Positions 53,001 to 61,203 of a stretch of DNA of 64,000 nucleotides are shown here, piece after piece. The DNA lies in contig PWMW01000264.1 of the NCBI GenBank assembly GCA_003559095.1, positions 29,065 through 93,064 on the forward strand, written 5' to 3'. The first letter of the stretch is position 1. Every line of letters starts with the position of its first letter. A model generated the notes under the pieces. It was not told the origin of the DNA. It saw only the letters and a list, made by a program, of their open reading frames with translations, and did no database searches. A program made the position numbers and the translations under genes. Source of the DNA: Clostridiales bacterium. GTDB taxonomy: Bacteria; Bacillota; Limnochordia; Darwinibacteriales; B1SED10-159.

Positions 53001-53196
53001 GCTCCAATCCGTAAATGGGCCGGATCCCCGCTTGGCGGCAGGCTGTGGTGAACTCCACCGCACCCGCCATGGTATCGATGTCCACCAGGGCCAGCTCAGC
53101 AATCCCAGACGCGGCAGCGGTACGAGTCAACTCAGGAATGGTAATGCAGCTGTACAGCAGTGAGTAATCGCTGTGCACATGAAGATGAACGAACAT
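50089..53196 (-). CDS. dnaE: DNA polymerase III alpha subunit, DnaE type
   Basis: A 1035-residue replicative polymerase subunit. The polymerase core is intact, with catalytic Asps in PDIDLDF (about residue 375) and [10 protein letters not shown], plus [27 protein letters not shown] and the IHAAGIVL and [15 protein letters not shown] stretches. The N-terminal PHP domain keeps [11 protein letters not shown]. Its usual TDHG motif, however, reads VDIDT and later metal residues are changed, so it is probably inactive as a nuclease. It is shorter than the typical 1150 residues. I use the ATG at 53196 (FVHLHVHS). It heads the dnaE-mtrB-accDA-pfkA-pyk cluster. Confidence 0.95.
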   Translation of the reverse strand: [1035 protein letters not shown]

Positions 53197-53215
53197 GAAC
53201 CGCAGCCACCTTTCC

Positions 53216-53243
53216 AAAAAAAAGCTGGAGGAGACCTCCAGCT
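53216..53243 (-). terminator. Terminator between murA and dnaE
   Basis: AGCTGGAGG-TCT-CCTCCAGCT followed by TTTTTTTT on the minus strand. The murA stop TAG lies inside the stem. The T run ends only 20 bases before the dnaE ATG, so it may also throttle dnaE expression. Confidence 0.9.
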
Positions 53244-54555
53244 AGGCGTTGAGTTCCTGCATATGGGAGAATAAGTCCGTCACTTCCGTGGTGTGTTCCC
53301 GAATAATCTTGCCTCCGAGACCTGTGATCTTGTGTTCAAAATGTTCGTAGCCACGGTCAATGACATCGATCCCATAGATTTCGGTACGGCCTTCCGCTGC
53401 CAGCGCCGCGATGGCCAAAGCTGCTCCGGCCCGCAGATCGGTTACCTCTACCGGAGCGCCGGTAAGCTGTGGCACTCCCCGGATAATGGCGGTTTCCCGT
53501 TCTACCTTGACGTCAGCTCCCATCCGTCGCAGCTCATCTACGTAGCGAAACCGATCAAAGATAGTTTCGCGAATAACACTGGTTCCATCGGCCAAACAGA
53601 GGGCTGCCACCAAAGGCTGCTGCAGGTCCGTGGGATATCCTGGGTACGGTGAAGTTTCGACATCAATGGCATGCAGACCATTCGGGGCTGAGACAGTGAC
53701 TTCATTGACGCCCTTTTCGATCATCATGCCCATCTCTTCAAACTTAATCATAGGTGAGCGCAGGTGCTCCAAAACGATATTCTTCACCGTGATCTTACCG
53801 CCCGTGATGGCGGCGGCCAGCATGTATGTCCCCGCCTCGATGCGATCAGAAATCACTGCATACTCGGTACCGTGGAGTGCCTCAACGCCGTCGATGCGGA
53901 TAACATCTGTGCCTGCGCCGCGAATTCTCGCACCCATTCCATTGAGGAAAATGGCCAAATCCACAACCTCTGGTTCCTTGGCAGCATTCTCCAGGGTGGT
54001 GACACCCTCTCCCAACGACGCTGCCAGCATAAGGTTCACGGTGGTACCCACGCTGGAGCGATTTATGTAAATTTTGGCACCCTGCAGCCGCTGGCAGCTG
54101 GCCTTCATAAAGCCATGTTCAATGGCTACGTCAGCGCCCATCTGAGAGAACCCGCGAATATGATAATCCACTGGACGGGAACCGATGGCGCAGCCTCCTG
54201 GCAGCGGGACCTCCGCCCGGCCTAAGCGGGCCAACAACACACCAGCGGTGTAAAACGAAGCCCGCATTTTGCGTACTAGATCGTAAGGTGCTTGATGTTT
54301 GTTGAGGGTGCGACCATCCACGTGCAGCCGGCCCTGACCATCAAAATAAAGCTCAACACCCAAACGACGCAAAATCAGGCAGATGGTAGCAACATCGGTA
54401 TCCTGGGGTACATTTTCCAAAATACTTACACCTTCCGATGCCAACGCTGCTCCGGCAATAATTGCCAAAGCACTATTCTTGGCACCGCTGACCTGCACGG
54501 CACCCTGCAGAGGACGCCCGCCATCAATAACAAATCGTGTCGACAAATGATTCAC
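53242..54555 (-). CDS. murA: UDP-N-acetylglucosamine 1-carboxyvinyltransferase
   Basis: A 437-residue enzyme for the first committed step of peptidoglycan synthesis, the target of fosfomycin. It shows IDGGRPLQGAVQVSGAKNSALAIIAGAAL, MRASFYTAGVLLARLGRAEVPLPGGCAIGSRPVDYHIRG with the active-site Cys in PGGCAIGSRP, and the repeated inside-out barrel segments. GTG start. The GTGA overlap with the ireB/reoM gene stop couples the two translations. It ends in a strong terminator. Confidence 0.97.
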   Translation of the reverse strand: MNHLSTRFVIDGGRPLQGAVQVSGAKNSALAIIAGAALASEGVSILENVPQDTDVATICLILRRLGVELYFDGQGRLHVDGRTLNKHQAPYDLVRKMRASFYTAGVLLARLGRAEVPLPGGCAIGSRPVDYHIRGFSQMGADVAIEHGFMKASCQRLQGAKIYINRSSVGTTVNLMLAASLGEGVTTLENAAKEPEVVDLAIFLNGMGARIRGAGTDVIRIDGVEALHGTEYAVISDRIEAGTYMLAAAITGGKITVKNIVLEHLRSPMIKFEEMGMMIEKGVNEVTVSAPNGLHAIDVETSPYPGYPTDLQQPLVAALCLADGTSVIRETIFDRFRYVDELRRMGADVKVERETAIIRGVPQLTGAPVEVTDLRAGAALAIAALAAEGRTEIYGIDVIDRGYEHFEHKITGLGGKIIREHTTEVTDLFSHMQELNA

Positions 54556-54821
54556 CTCGTTTCGTTGTCCAGATGATCTAAGTAGAATTGAACCACTTCT
54601 TCCAGTACATCATCGCGTTCTAGTTGGCTCAAGAGCGTGCGGGCATTACGGTGTGAAGTAATATACGATGGATCACCGGAAACCAAAAAACCCACAAGTT
54701 GATCCATGGGTTCATAGCCCTTCTCCACCAGAGCAGCACTGACTTCTTTGAGAATGGAGCCAATATCAGGTGTACTGGATTCTGCCGAACTAAACATCCT
54801 AGTGTGATTCGCTTTGTCCAT
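54552..54821 (-). CDS. reoM: IreB/ReoM-family regulatory phosphoprotein
   Basis: An 89-residue protein of the DUF965/IreB family. Its core is KEVSAALVEKGYEPMDQLVGFLVSGDPSYITSHRNARTLLSQLERDDVLEEVVQFYLD. In Enterococcus (IreB) and Listeria (ReoM) it is phosphorylated by the PASTA Ser/Thr kinase, and ReoM controls ClpCP-dependent breakdown of MurA. The start is ATG 54821 behind AGGAGGTT. This places a Thr at position 7 (MDKANHTRMF), equal to the Listeria phosphosite. It is directly followed by, and overlaps, murA. Confidence 0.92.
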   Translation of the reverse strand: MDKANHTRMFSSAESSTPDIGSILKEVSAALVEKGYEPMDQLVGFLVSGDPSYITSHRNARTLLSQLERDDVLEEVVQFYLDHLDNETR

Positions 54822-55246
54822 TGCCAAACCTCCTACAAACAAACGCCCTGCGTACTGATGCCCAAGAAGCCCATCATAGTCACGAGCAGATTCGCTCCAG
54901 CCCACGAGCGGGCCGGCCATTGACGCTTCGCCGAAGGGTTCTTCGGACCTTGACTGTATGGGCCAATCTAGGGGTTCCCCATCGCTGCCCATCGCAGTGC
55001 TTATCAGCCAACTAACTATTTCAGCGCCTTAACCTGCAAATCCTGCACGTCTAGAAAATTCGCCTCTGGGTCTGATTTGTTGATGGTTCGATGGAGCAAT
55101 CCGGAGGCTATGGGCCGCTGGAATGGCAGAGTCCAACCTGATAGTCGGCTGACTGCGGCGAAACGGTAGAGGATTTGGTCGGAGGATAGAGAATACATAT
55201 GATGGATCGTCAGAGTCTATTCAGTACGAAACCAGGAGGAATGACA
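54822..55246. other. Divergent intergenic region between reoM-murA and the PspC gene
   Basis: About 425 bases with no recognisable gene; the ORFs across it have no domain. The reoM-proximal part forms GC-rich stems on the minus strand (GCCGGCCCGCTCGTGGGC). Promoters for both directions must lie here, but I find no clear consensus. The PspC ribosome site (AGGAGG) is at 55233-55239. Confidence 0.4.
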
Positions 55247-55864
55247 ATGACTAAAAAACGCTTGTATTTGTCGCGTAAGAACCGCATGATTGGCGGCGTA
55301 GCTGGTGGGATTGCCGAGTATTTCGATGTTGATCCTACCATTGTGCGCATTGTCCTGCTGCTTCTCCTACTGCCGGGCGGAGCGGGACTGTTCGCCTATA
55401 TCGCTGCCATGATCATCATTCCCGAAGCACCGAAGGAACCCAGGAGAGTCAAGCCCTATGACCCCGCTGACTGGGAAGATGCGCCCTTGGAGACCTCAGG
55501 ACAGGCTGCACCTGCGGATCAAGAAGAGCAGGAAGCCATTGATGAGCTCAAGCGCGCTGCCCGGGAGTTGGCTGACGCTGGTGGTGATGTGGCCCAGGAT
55601 GTGGCAGCTCGTGTTCGACGCTCCATTGATCGCCTCTCTGACAAGCAGCGCAGCGATTTCGATGACGATCGGCCTCGCCCAGTTCGCGACGATGATGAGG
55701 ACCAGGATTCCAGCAAACTGCTGGGTCTGATCCTGGTTGCCATTGGACTGTTCTTTTTGCTGCGCATTGTTCTTCCGTGGTTTCCATGGAACTCGCTGTG
55801 GCCTGTGGCCTTAATCGCAGTGGGTGCTGTGATGCTCTTCAAAGGTATGGGTGATCGTTCATGA
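55247..55864 (+). CDS. PspC-domain membrane protein
   Basis: A 205-residue protein. The N-terminal PspC domain (KKRLYLSRKNRMIGGVAGGIAEYFDVDPTIVRIVLLLLLLPGGAGLFAYIAAMIIIPE) is followed by a charged linker of about 100 residues rich in Asp/Glu/Arg. Two C-terminal helices (LLGLILVAIGLFFLLRIVLPW, LWPVALIAVGAVMLF) resemble the LiaI/DUF5668 helix pair. I use the ATG at 55247, 7 bases after AGGAGG. It overlaps the next gene by ATGA. It probably takes part in envelope-stress sensing, as PspC-type proteins do elsewhere. Confidence 0.85.
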   Translation: MTKKRLYLSRKNRMIGGVAGGIAEYFDVDPTIVRIVLLLLLLPGGAGLFAYIAAMIIIPEAPKEPRRVKPYDPADWEDAPLETSGQAAPADQEEQEAIDELKRAARELADAGGDVAQDVAARVRRSIDRLSDKQRSDFDDDRPRPVRDDDEDQDSSKLLGLILVAIGLFFLLRIVLPWFPWNSLWPVALIAVGAVMLFKGMGDRS

Positions 55865-56760
55865 AGAGTGAGAACCTCGTTACGGGTACCATCCTCGTTT
55901 TGCTCGGTTTGGCTTTTCTCGGCCGTAATCTCGGGATTTTGCCTGGGATCCCTTGGAGCAATCTCTGGCGGTTGTGGCCAGTGTTTTTGATTGTCGTCGG
56001 GCTTCAGGTTCTTTTCCCCAAGGGCAAGCTAAGTGTGCTTGCGCCCACAGTTCTCATTATCGCTGTCATCATTGCACTATTCGGCCTCGGACCCTTCCAG
56101 CGCAGCACCGTTGATTACGGTCAGCAACTGCAGAGTATTCCCGTTGCGGAGAGGGCAGATGTGGTCGGTCTCACTTTACGCAACGTGGGTGTGGCCGACC
56201 TGCGCGTGGCAGGCCGGGAACTTGATGGTACCGACGCTGTTCAATACAAAGCGGAGCGAGCGGTGATTGACCGCAGTGAAGTGGACGTTTCCCCCACGAT
56301 AACCACCTACTATCTCTACGGGAACTCCAGCGCGGGTTCCCGCTGGTTTGGTTCCACGACGGCACCCAAGGTGGACATCGCGTTGGATTCCAACCTCTTA
56401 TGGCACCTGGACCTTGGTATCGGCGTCGGGGTCATTCAGGCTAACTTGATAGACGTGGACTGGGAGAAGCTGCGGGTCGACACCGGTGTTGGTCAGCTGA
56501 CAGTTCGCGTCGCTCCGGCATCCTGGGGCCGCAGCATGTCTGTCCATAATGGTGTGGGCAGCATCCGTCTAGAACTTCCCGCCGGCGCTCCTGTGTCCCT
56601 GCAACTCAACACGCCATCCTTTATGCATAATCTGGAACGGATGGGCCTGCAGCGCCAAGGCGATCGCTATGTCTCAACGGCCTTTGAAGGTTCTGATACT
56701 CCTTTGGAGATTCGGGTGGACGGCGGCCTCAGCCACGTGGCGGTGCATTGGGTACAATAA
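55861..56760 (+). CDS. LiaF-like/toast-rack membrane protein
   Basis: A 299-residue protein with N-terminal DUF5668-type helices (VTGTILVLLGLAFLGRNLGI; LWPVFLIVVGLQVLFP; a third at about 60-75) and a C-terminal extracellular beta-solenoid-like domain with repeated GVGVI, GVGQL, GVGSI turns and LDLGIG. This is the LiaF/toast-rack build. LiaF represses the LiaRS envelope-stress system in Bacillus, but here no LiaRS genes lie next to it. Translationally coupled to the PspC gene. Confidence 0.82.
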   Translation: MKSENLVTGTILVLLGLAFLGRNLGILPGIPWSNLWRLWPVFLIVVGLQVLFPKGKLSVLAPTVLIIAVIIALFGLGPFQRSTVDYGQQLQSIPVAERADVVGLTLRNVGVADLRVAGRELDGTDAVQYKAERAVIDRSEVDVSPTITTYYLYGNSSAGSRWFGSTTAPKVDIALDSNLLWHLDLGIGVGVIQANLIDVDWEKLRVDTGVGQLTVRVAPASWGRSMSVHNGVGSIRLELPAGAPVSLQLNTPSFMHNLERMGLQRQGDRYVSTAFEGSDTPLEIRVDGGLSHVAVHWVQ

Positions 56761-56779
56761 CCGAAAGCGAGTGATAGAT

Positions 56780-57580
56780 ATGCAGGCCCAACGCCTTGCG
56801 GCTGCGGCTGGACAAAGGTACTCCTGCCGGAGTTACACTGCAGACGTTCCGCCGAACCTAGATCAACTGGCCCCGTTCCTGACAGATGGTTTCGAACCAT
56901 TTCCTCATAATTCTGAGGTGCGATTTCATATCCTTGACAAACCAGCGGTGATTCAACAGATCCTCAAAGGACCTTGGGGCCCCGTAAGTAGACTGCTGCT
57001 GATGGCGGTGCGCAGCGATCAGCCCCATTATCTGGAGGCCTTAGGGTATGCTGGTCAGCAGCTGATCTTGGAAGCGACAGCCCTTGATATCCAGACCTGC
57101 TGGGTAGCAGGAATGTGTGATCTGAAGCAGGCAGCACGACACTTTCCCGGTTTGGACTCGCCCTGGAGTGTGCAGGCTGTGTCGCCATTGGGCTGCGGCA
57201 CGTCTGGTTCAAAAACGGGTATGAAACAGAAGTTGTTTAAGTTTCTTTCGGCCCAGCGCGGGCAGCGCCATGGTTTGGATGTTCTCATGCACCCTACAGA
57301 ATTGGCCAGCCTGCCGCCGGTCCTGGTGAATGCCATCCAGGCCGCGGCCAAGGCGCCCTCGGCCCTGAACCGGCAGCCCTGGCGCTATGCCCTGCGAGGT
57401 ACGGAACTGATCGTATCTTCCACGCAAACAGCGCCGCAGCGCACCCACCCGTCCCGGTTGGACCTGGGCATAGCTATGCTGGAGTTCACCGCAGCCGTGC
57501 GGGCACAGGGTCAAGACGGCCATTGGCAACCTCGCCAAGCTGATGCCAACCCTGTGGCAGCCTTTGTCTTGAGCGCATGA
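56780..57580 (+). CDS. Nitroreductase-fold protein
   Basis: A 266-residue protein with nitroreductase-like features. Its N-terminus is QRYSCRSYTADVPPNLDQL. The middle has LGYAGQQLILEATALDIQTCWVAGM, as in FMN-dependent nitroreductases. In the second half AAAKAPSALNRQPWRYALRG matches the FMN-binding APSAxNxQPW motif, which normally sits near the N-terminus. The layout resembles the putative TM nitroreductase family in Firmicutes. The substrate is unknown. The start at ATG 56780 has a weak ribosome site. It overlaps the next gene by ATGA. Confidence 0.72.
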   Translation: MQAQRLAAAAGQRYSCRSYTADVPPNLDQLAPFLTDGFEPFPHNSEVRFHILDKPAVIQQILKGPWGPVSRLLLMAVRSDQPHYLEALGYAGQQLILEATALDIQTCWVAGMCDLKQAARHFPGLDSPWSVQAVSPLGCGTSGSKTGMKQKLFKFLSAQRGQRHGLDVLMHPTELASLPPVLVNAIQAAAKAPSALNRQPWRYALRGTELIVSSTQTAPQRTHPSRLDLGIAMLEFTAAVRAQGQDGHWQPRQADANPVAAFVLSA

Positions 57581-57963
57581 CGGCGCAGCTGCTCCGTTTG
57601 ATGCTGGATACGAACGTTTTTGACGCCCTTTACGCCAGCGGTTTATGGCGTGACATCCACCGCCTCCATGGCCAAACAGTCCAGTGGCTGACCACCACAG
57701 TCCAGGAACAAGAATTGCAGGCAAGCCCCAACGGTGACCTGCGGACTCTGCCCCGGGATGTTTGGCCACCGGCCGATCAGGGCCATTGTATAGAACCGGA
57801 TCAACTGCTGGCAAGGACTGCCTTGGCGGCCGGAGCTGTCTTGGTCACCGATGACAAGGCCCTGCAGCGATGGTGTTGCCAATGTCTTCCCCGATTGCAG
57901 GTTCTCTCGTCCGCCCAGTTAATTTCCCGTCTGCGGCGGCTGATAGTCGATGATCGGCTGTGA
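57577..57963 (+). CDS. PIN-domain-like protein
   Basis: A 128-residue protein with PIN-nuclease-like motifs. It has an N-terminal LRLMLDTNVFDALYASG (acidic metal site), a middle VQEQEL Glu, and a late ARTALAAGAVLVTDDKALQRWC with the second acidic pair. PIN proteins are often RNA-cleaving toxins, but no antitoxin-like gene precedes this one. Its partner is the nitroreductase-fold gene, with which it overlaps. It may therefore be a housekeeping RNase. Moderate confidence. Confidence 0.65.
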   Translation: MTAQLLRLMLDTNVFDALYASGLWRDIHRLHGQTVQWLTTTVQEQELQASPNGDLRTLPRDVWPPADQGHCIEPDQLLARTALAAGAVLVTDDKALQRWCCQCLPRLQVLSSAQLISRLRRLIVDDRL

Positions 57964-57988
57964 ACGCAGGCAGATGGCATCAACAGCA

Positions 57989-58020
57989 AAAGACCGAGGC
58001 CAAGGGCCTCGGTCTTTCCT
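57989..58020. terminator. Bidirectional terminator between PIN-like gene and opuC operon
   Basis: AAAGACCGAGGCC-AAG-GGCCTCGGTCTTT is an exact 13-bp stem flanked by A-rich and T-rich sequence, between convergent genes. Confidence 0.92.
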
Positions 58021-58051
58021 TTTCCTATGATGCACGGTTATCCAACGCTGA

Positions 58052-58948
58052 TTACCTCAACAGACCAAAGTCCTCCAGCATCTTAACGGCTACGGTATCA
58101 TAGTCCATACCATCAACGTCAACCAGCTGGTTGTAGTAGGAAATCGTTGCTTCATCGATAGCGCCGATTAACGGAGCTATGATGTCATGGATTTCAGGAT
58201 GGGCGTTGATGAACGCATTGGTTGCTACGAGCGAAGCGTCATACGGTGGGAAGAACGCCAGGTCGTCCTCGAGAATGACCAAGTCCATGGCAGGGATGCG
58301 GCCGTCCGTGGAGTATGCAACCGCGGCATCCACGTCACCTTGGGCCACTGAACGGTACATCAAACCATAGTCCATCGCAGCCACCCGCTGGAAGCGGTCG
58401 ATATCATATACCGCCAGCATATCATGGTATCCGTCGCCTTCCCGTTCCCGGAAGGTAATATCCATGGCAATTATCATATCAGCAGCCAATGGTCTCAGAT
58501 CCGACATCGTGCTGAGGTTGTGCTCTTCGGCAAAGTCTCGCCGAACAGCAATGGCATAGGTGTTGTTAAAACCAAAGGGATCGAACCAGAAGGCATCGTA
58601 ACGGGAGTCAAATTCCTGTTGGACAAATTCCAAGACCCGTTCACGGTCTTTCCATTCGTCAGTAACTTCCATACCCAAAGGCCCAGTAAACTGGGTGCCT
58701 GTCCAGGAAACGTACATCTGCACATCATTGGACATCATCGCGGTATGGAGCAGATGGGAACCCTGGAAGTTGCGTACGTGGTTGATTACCAGATCGGTAT
58801 CCTGTTCAATCAGCAGTCTGACTGCTTCCGCCAAGATCTGTGGTTCGGCAAAGTTACCCGATGCAATGGTTGCATCCTGGGCTAACGCCGGGCCACTCAA
58901 GGTACCTACCAAAAGGGCAATTACGACAAACGACATAAGTTTCTTCAC
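58052..58948 (-). CDS. opuCC: Osmoprotectant ABC transporter substrate-binding protein (OpuCC type)
   Basis: A 298-residue secreted glycine betaine/choline-type binding protein. It has a signal peptide with cleavage after ALA (before QDATIASG). It shows the family patterns GSHLLHTAMMSNDVQMYVSWTGTQF, FGFNNTYAIAVR, LRPLAADMIIAMDITFREREGDGYHDMLAVYDI and QGDVDAAVAYSTDGRIPAMDLVILEDDLAFFPPYDA. The start of the mature chain carries no lipobox Cys, although Gram-positive homologues are usually lipoproteins; that is an oddity. Last gene of the opuC operon. Confidence 0.92.
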   Translation of the reverse strand: MKKLMSFVVIALLVGTLSGPALAQDATIASGNFAEPQILAEAVRLLIEQDTDLVINHVRNFQGSHLLHTAMMSNDVQMYVSWTGTQFTGPLGMEVTDEWKDRERVLEFVQQEFDSRYDAFWFDPFGFNNTYAIAVRRDFAEEHNLSTMSDLRPLAADMIIAMDITFREREGDGYHDMLAVYDIDRFQRVAAMDYGLMYRSVAQGDVDAAVAYSTDGRIPAMDLVILEDDLAFFPPYDASLVATNAFINAHPEIHDIIAPLIGAIDEATISYYNQLVDVDGMDYDTVAVKMLEDFGLLR

Positions 58949-58974
58949 AACACTCTCTCCTTTTTTGATCTTTT

Positions 58975-59631
58975 TTATTTCTCACGGGCGATGCGTAATC
59001 CCCGTGGTGTTACAAAATATTCGACCTTACCTAAGACAAAGTCCGCCAACAGTGCCAGCAGAGCCGCGGGAACTGCTCCGAGCAAAATCAGTTCGTCCCG
59101 CACCATGCCCAAACCGGTAATGATAAAATCACCGAGACCTCCGCCACCAATCAAAGCAGCTAGGGTAGCTGTTCCGATGATGATGACTGTGGCCGTACGG
59201 ATACCGCCGATGATAACAGGGACCGCAATGGGCAGTTCCACCATGTAAAGGCGTTGGAAGTAGGTCATCCCCATGCCGGTGGCTGCTTCCTTGATCCCTT
59301 CATCCACTGATCGAATACCGATATAGGTATTGCGCAGGATCGGCAGCAGTGAATAGAGGAACAGTGCAATCATGGCCGGTCGTTGTCCAATCCCGAACCC
59401 TAAGGGGATCATCAGAGCCAAAAGTGCCAAACTTGGTATGGTCTGCAGAACATTGGCAAGGGCCATGACGGGTAGTTCTATGATCCGGTAGCGACTGGCC
59501 AGAATACCCAAGGGAACTGTCACAAGGGTGGCTAAACCCACGGGTATGAAAACCAATAGCAGATGTTCTCGCAGTGCGATTAAGACTTCCGTCTGTCGCT
59601 GCATCAAAAGGTTAAAAAAGCTCTCAAACAT
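58975..59631 (-). CDS. opuCB: Osmoprotectant ABC transporter permease (OpuCB type)
   Basis: A 218-residue inner-membrane subunit with about six helices. The permease EAA-like loop that contacts the ATPase is IKEAATGMGMTYFQRLYMVELPIAVPVIIGGIR. ILRNTYIGIRSVDEGI and GGGGLGDFIITGLGM are family hallmarks. I use the ATG at 59631 behind GGAGG. It lies 15 bases after opuCA. Only one permease gene is present, so the channel is a homodimer, or a second permease lies elsewhere. Confidence 0.92.
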   Translation of the reverse strand: MFESFFNLLMQRQTEVLIALREHLLLVFIPVGLATLVTVPLGILASRYRIIELPVMALANVLQTIPSLALLALMIPLGFGIGQRPAMIALFLYSLLPILRNTYIGIRSVDEGIKEAATGMGMTYFQRLYMVELPIAVPVIIGGIRTATVIIIGTATLAALIGGGGLGDFIITGLGMVRDELILLGAVPAALLALLADFVLGKVEYFVTPRGLRIAREK

Positions 59632-59645
59632 ACGGTGCACCTCCT

Positions 59646-60782
59646 TTAGTCGCTGCTGCTTTCATCCCAGAGCTCCACAAGGCTCTGCAGCAGCCAAGCC
59701 CGTGTCACGAGACCAACTGGTCGGTTCTGCCGATCAACCACTACTAGAATCCGCGTGTCCGATGCTAGACTGGCAGCGGCATCGCGCACAGTGGTATTCC
59801 CCCGCACCGTGACTACGGTCTCGGTCACCAGCTCTTCTACGGAGCTAGCTTTGCCCTGCTGGGACTGAATGCGGTTAGCCGTAACGTAACCATATACCCG
59901 CCGGCCGCTGCCCTTGGTCACGACAGCGATGTCTGTGCTGCTTTTCTTCATTCGACCAAGAACATCCCGGGGTTTGTCTTTGGCTTCTACGACCATGGGG
60001 TTGGTCACCATGATATCTGAAACCGGTGTGATATCCGGCTGTGGGGCCAAGCGATCTTCACCGATAAACTCCCTCACAAACTCGTTGGCGGGATTTCGCA
60101 GCATCTCTTCCGGCGAAGCTGCCTGCACAATGTGGCCATCCTTCATTAACACAATCACGTCGGCCATGGCAAGGGCTTCGTCCATATCGTGGGTTACAAA
60201 AACGATGGTTTTGTTCAATCGCTGTTGGAGATCCTTCATCTCCTCCTGCAGCTGATCACGTGTGATAGGGTCCAGAGCTCCAAAGGGCTCATCCATCAAG
60301 ATCAGATCCGGTTCTGCGGCCAGGGCACGCAGTACGCCCACACGCTGCTGCTGTCCGCCACTGAGTTCGGCCGGATAGCGCTCGGCATAGATGTCGGGAT
60401 CCAACCCCACCAAGTCCATCAGCTCATAGGTCCGCTTGCGCCGGTCTTCCTTAGGTACTTTTTTCAGTTTCGGCACGATCTCTACGTTGTTAGCAATGTT
60501 TAAGTGTGGAAAGAGGCCGATACTCTGAATCACATACCCAATATCTCGGCGCAGCTCCACCACGTCCAGGTTTGACGTGGATTTGCCGTTAATGATAATA
60601 TCCCCCGAGGTTTTCTTCACTAGATGGTTGATCATTTTAAGGGTTGTGGTTTTTCCACATCCCGAAGGCCCAATGAGTACGACGAACTGGCCCTTTTCGA
60701 CCGTTAGGTTGATGTTGTCCACGGCCACGAATGTGTCGTCACCGCTTCCAAACACCTTGGTTAGTTCCTTGAGTTCTAACAA
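59646..60782 (-). CDS. opuCA: Osmoprotectant ABC transporter ATPase with CBS domains (OpuCA type)
   Basis: A 378-residue ATPase. It has Walker [17 protein letters not shown]-loop [23 protein letters not shown], signature [16 protein letters not shown], Walker [21 protein letters not shown] and switch HDMDEAL. Two CBS domains follow ([23 protein letters not shown] ... [21 protein letters not shown]), which in OpuC/OpuA sense ionic strength or cyclic di-AMP. TTG start behind GGAGGG, one base after the GntR gene stop. Confidence 0.95.
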   Translation of the reverse strand: MLELKELTKVFGSGDDTFVAVDNINLTVEKGQFVVLIGPSGCGKTTTLKMINHLVKKTSGDIIINGKSTSNLDVVELRRDIGYVIQSIGLFPHLNIANNVEIVPKLKKVPKEDRRKRTYELMDLVGLDPDIYAERYPAELSGGQQQRVGVLRALAAEPDLILMDEPFGALDPITRDQLQEEMKDLQQRLNKTIVFVTHDMDEALAMADVIVLMKDGHIVQAASPEEMLRNPANEFVREFIGEDRLAPQPDITPVSDIMVTNPMVVEAKDKPRDVLGRMKKSSTDIAVVTKGSGRRVYGYVTANRIQSQQGKASSVEELVTETVVTVRGNTTVRDAAASLASDTRILVVVDRQNRPVGLVTRAWLLQSLVELWDESSSD

Positions 60783-60783
60783 G

Positions 60784-61167
60784 CTAATCCCTCCTTATCA
60801 ATGAAGCCAATACCCGCAGGCCCTGCTCCATGTCTTCCGTGACCTTTTTCTGATTTTTGATAGCCTGTTCCAGCCGTTCAATGATTTCATCGGCTTCTCG
60901 ACTCTGGCGTTGGGATTGCATGTACTCCTCGGCCTTGCCTTGTGAGAGAACCTGAACACCAGAACCATGCTTAACGTCAACCACTCCGTGCTGATGGAGC
61001 AGCGCCATGGCTTTCCGGATCGTTTCTGGAGATACTTTATAGAGGCTGGCCAAGGTGGACCGGCCATGTAGACGATAACCAGGCGGGTATCGTCCCTGGA
61101 CAATCTGGGATGCAATATTCAACGCCACAGATTCATACTTGGGAATCCGTTCAGCATGGATAGCCAT
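60784..61167 (-). CDS. GntR-family regulator of the opuC operon (YtrA-like)
   Basis: A 127-residue regulator. The GntR winged helix (RIPKYESVALNIASQIVQGRYPPGYRLHGRSTLASLYKVSPETIRKAMALLHQHGVVDVKHGSGVQVL) is followed by a helical, probably coiled-coil tail of about 50 residues. It lacks the usual FCD or UTRA ligand domain. I use the ATG at 61167 behind GGAAG. As first gene of the opuC operon it probably represses its own promoter, which carries a matching palindrome. Confidence 0.88.
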   Translation of the reverse strand: MAIHAERIPKYESVALNIASQIVQGRYPPGYRLHGRSTLASLYKVSPETIRKAMALLHQHGVVDVKHGSGVQVLSQGKAEEYMQSQRQSREADEIIERLEQAIKNQKKVTEDMEQGLRVLASLIRRD

Positions 61168-61203
61168 AACGTCGCTTCCTTTCTTTGGCAACATCGTGTC
61201 GCA

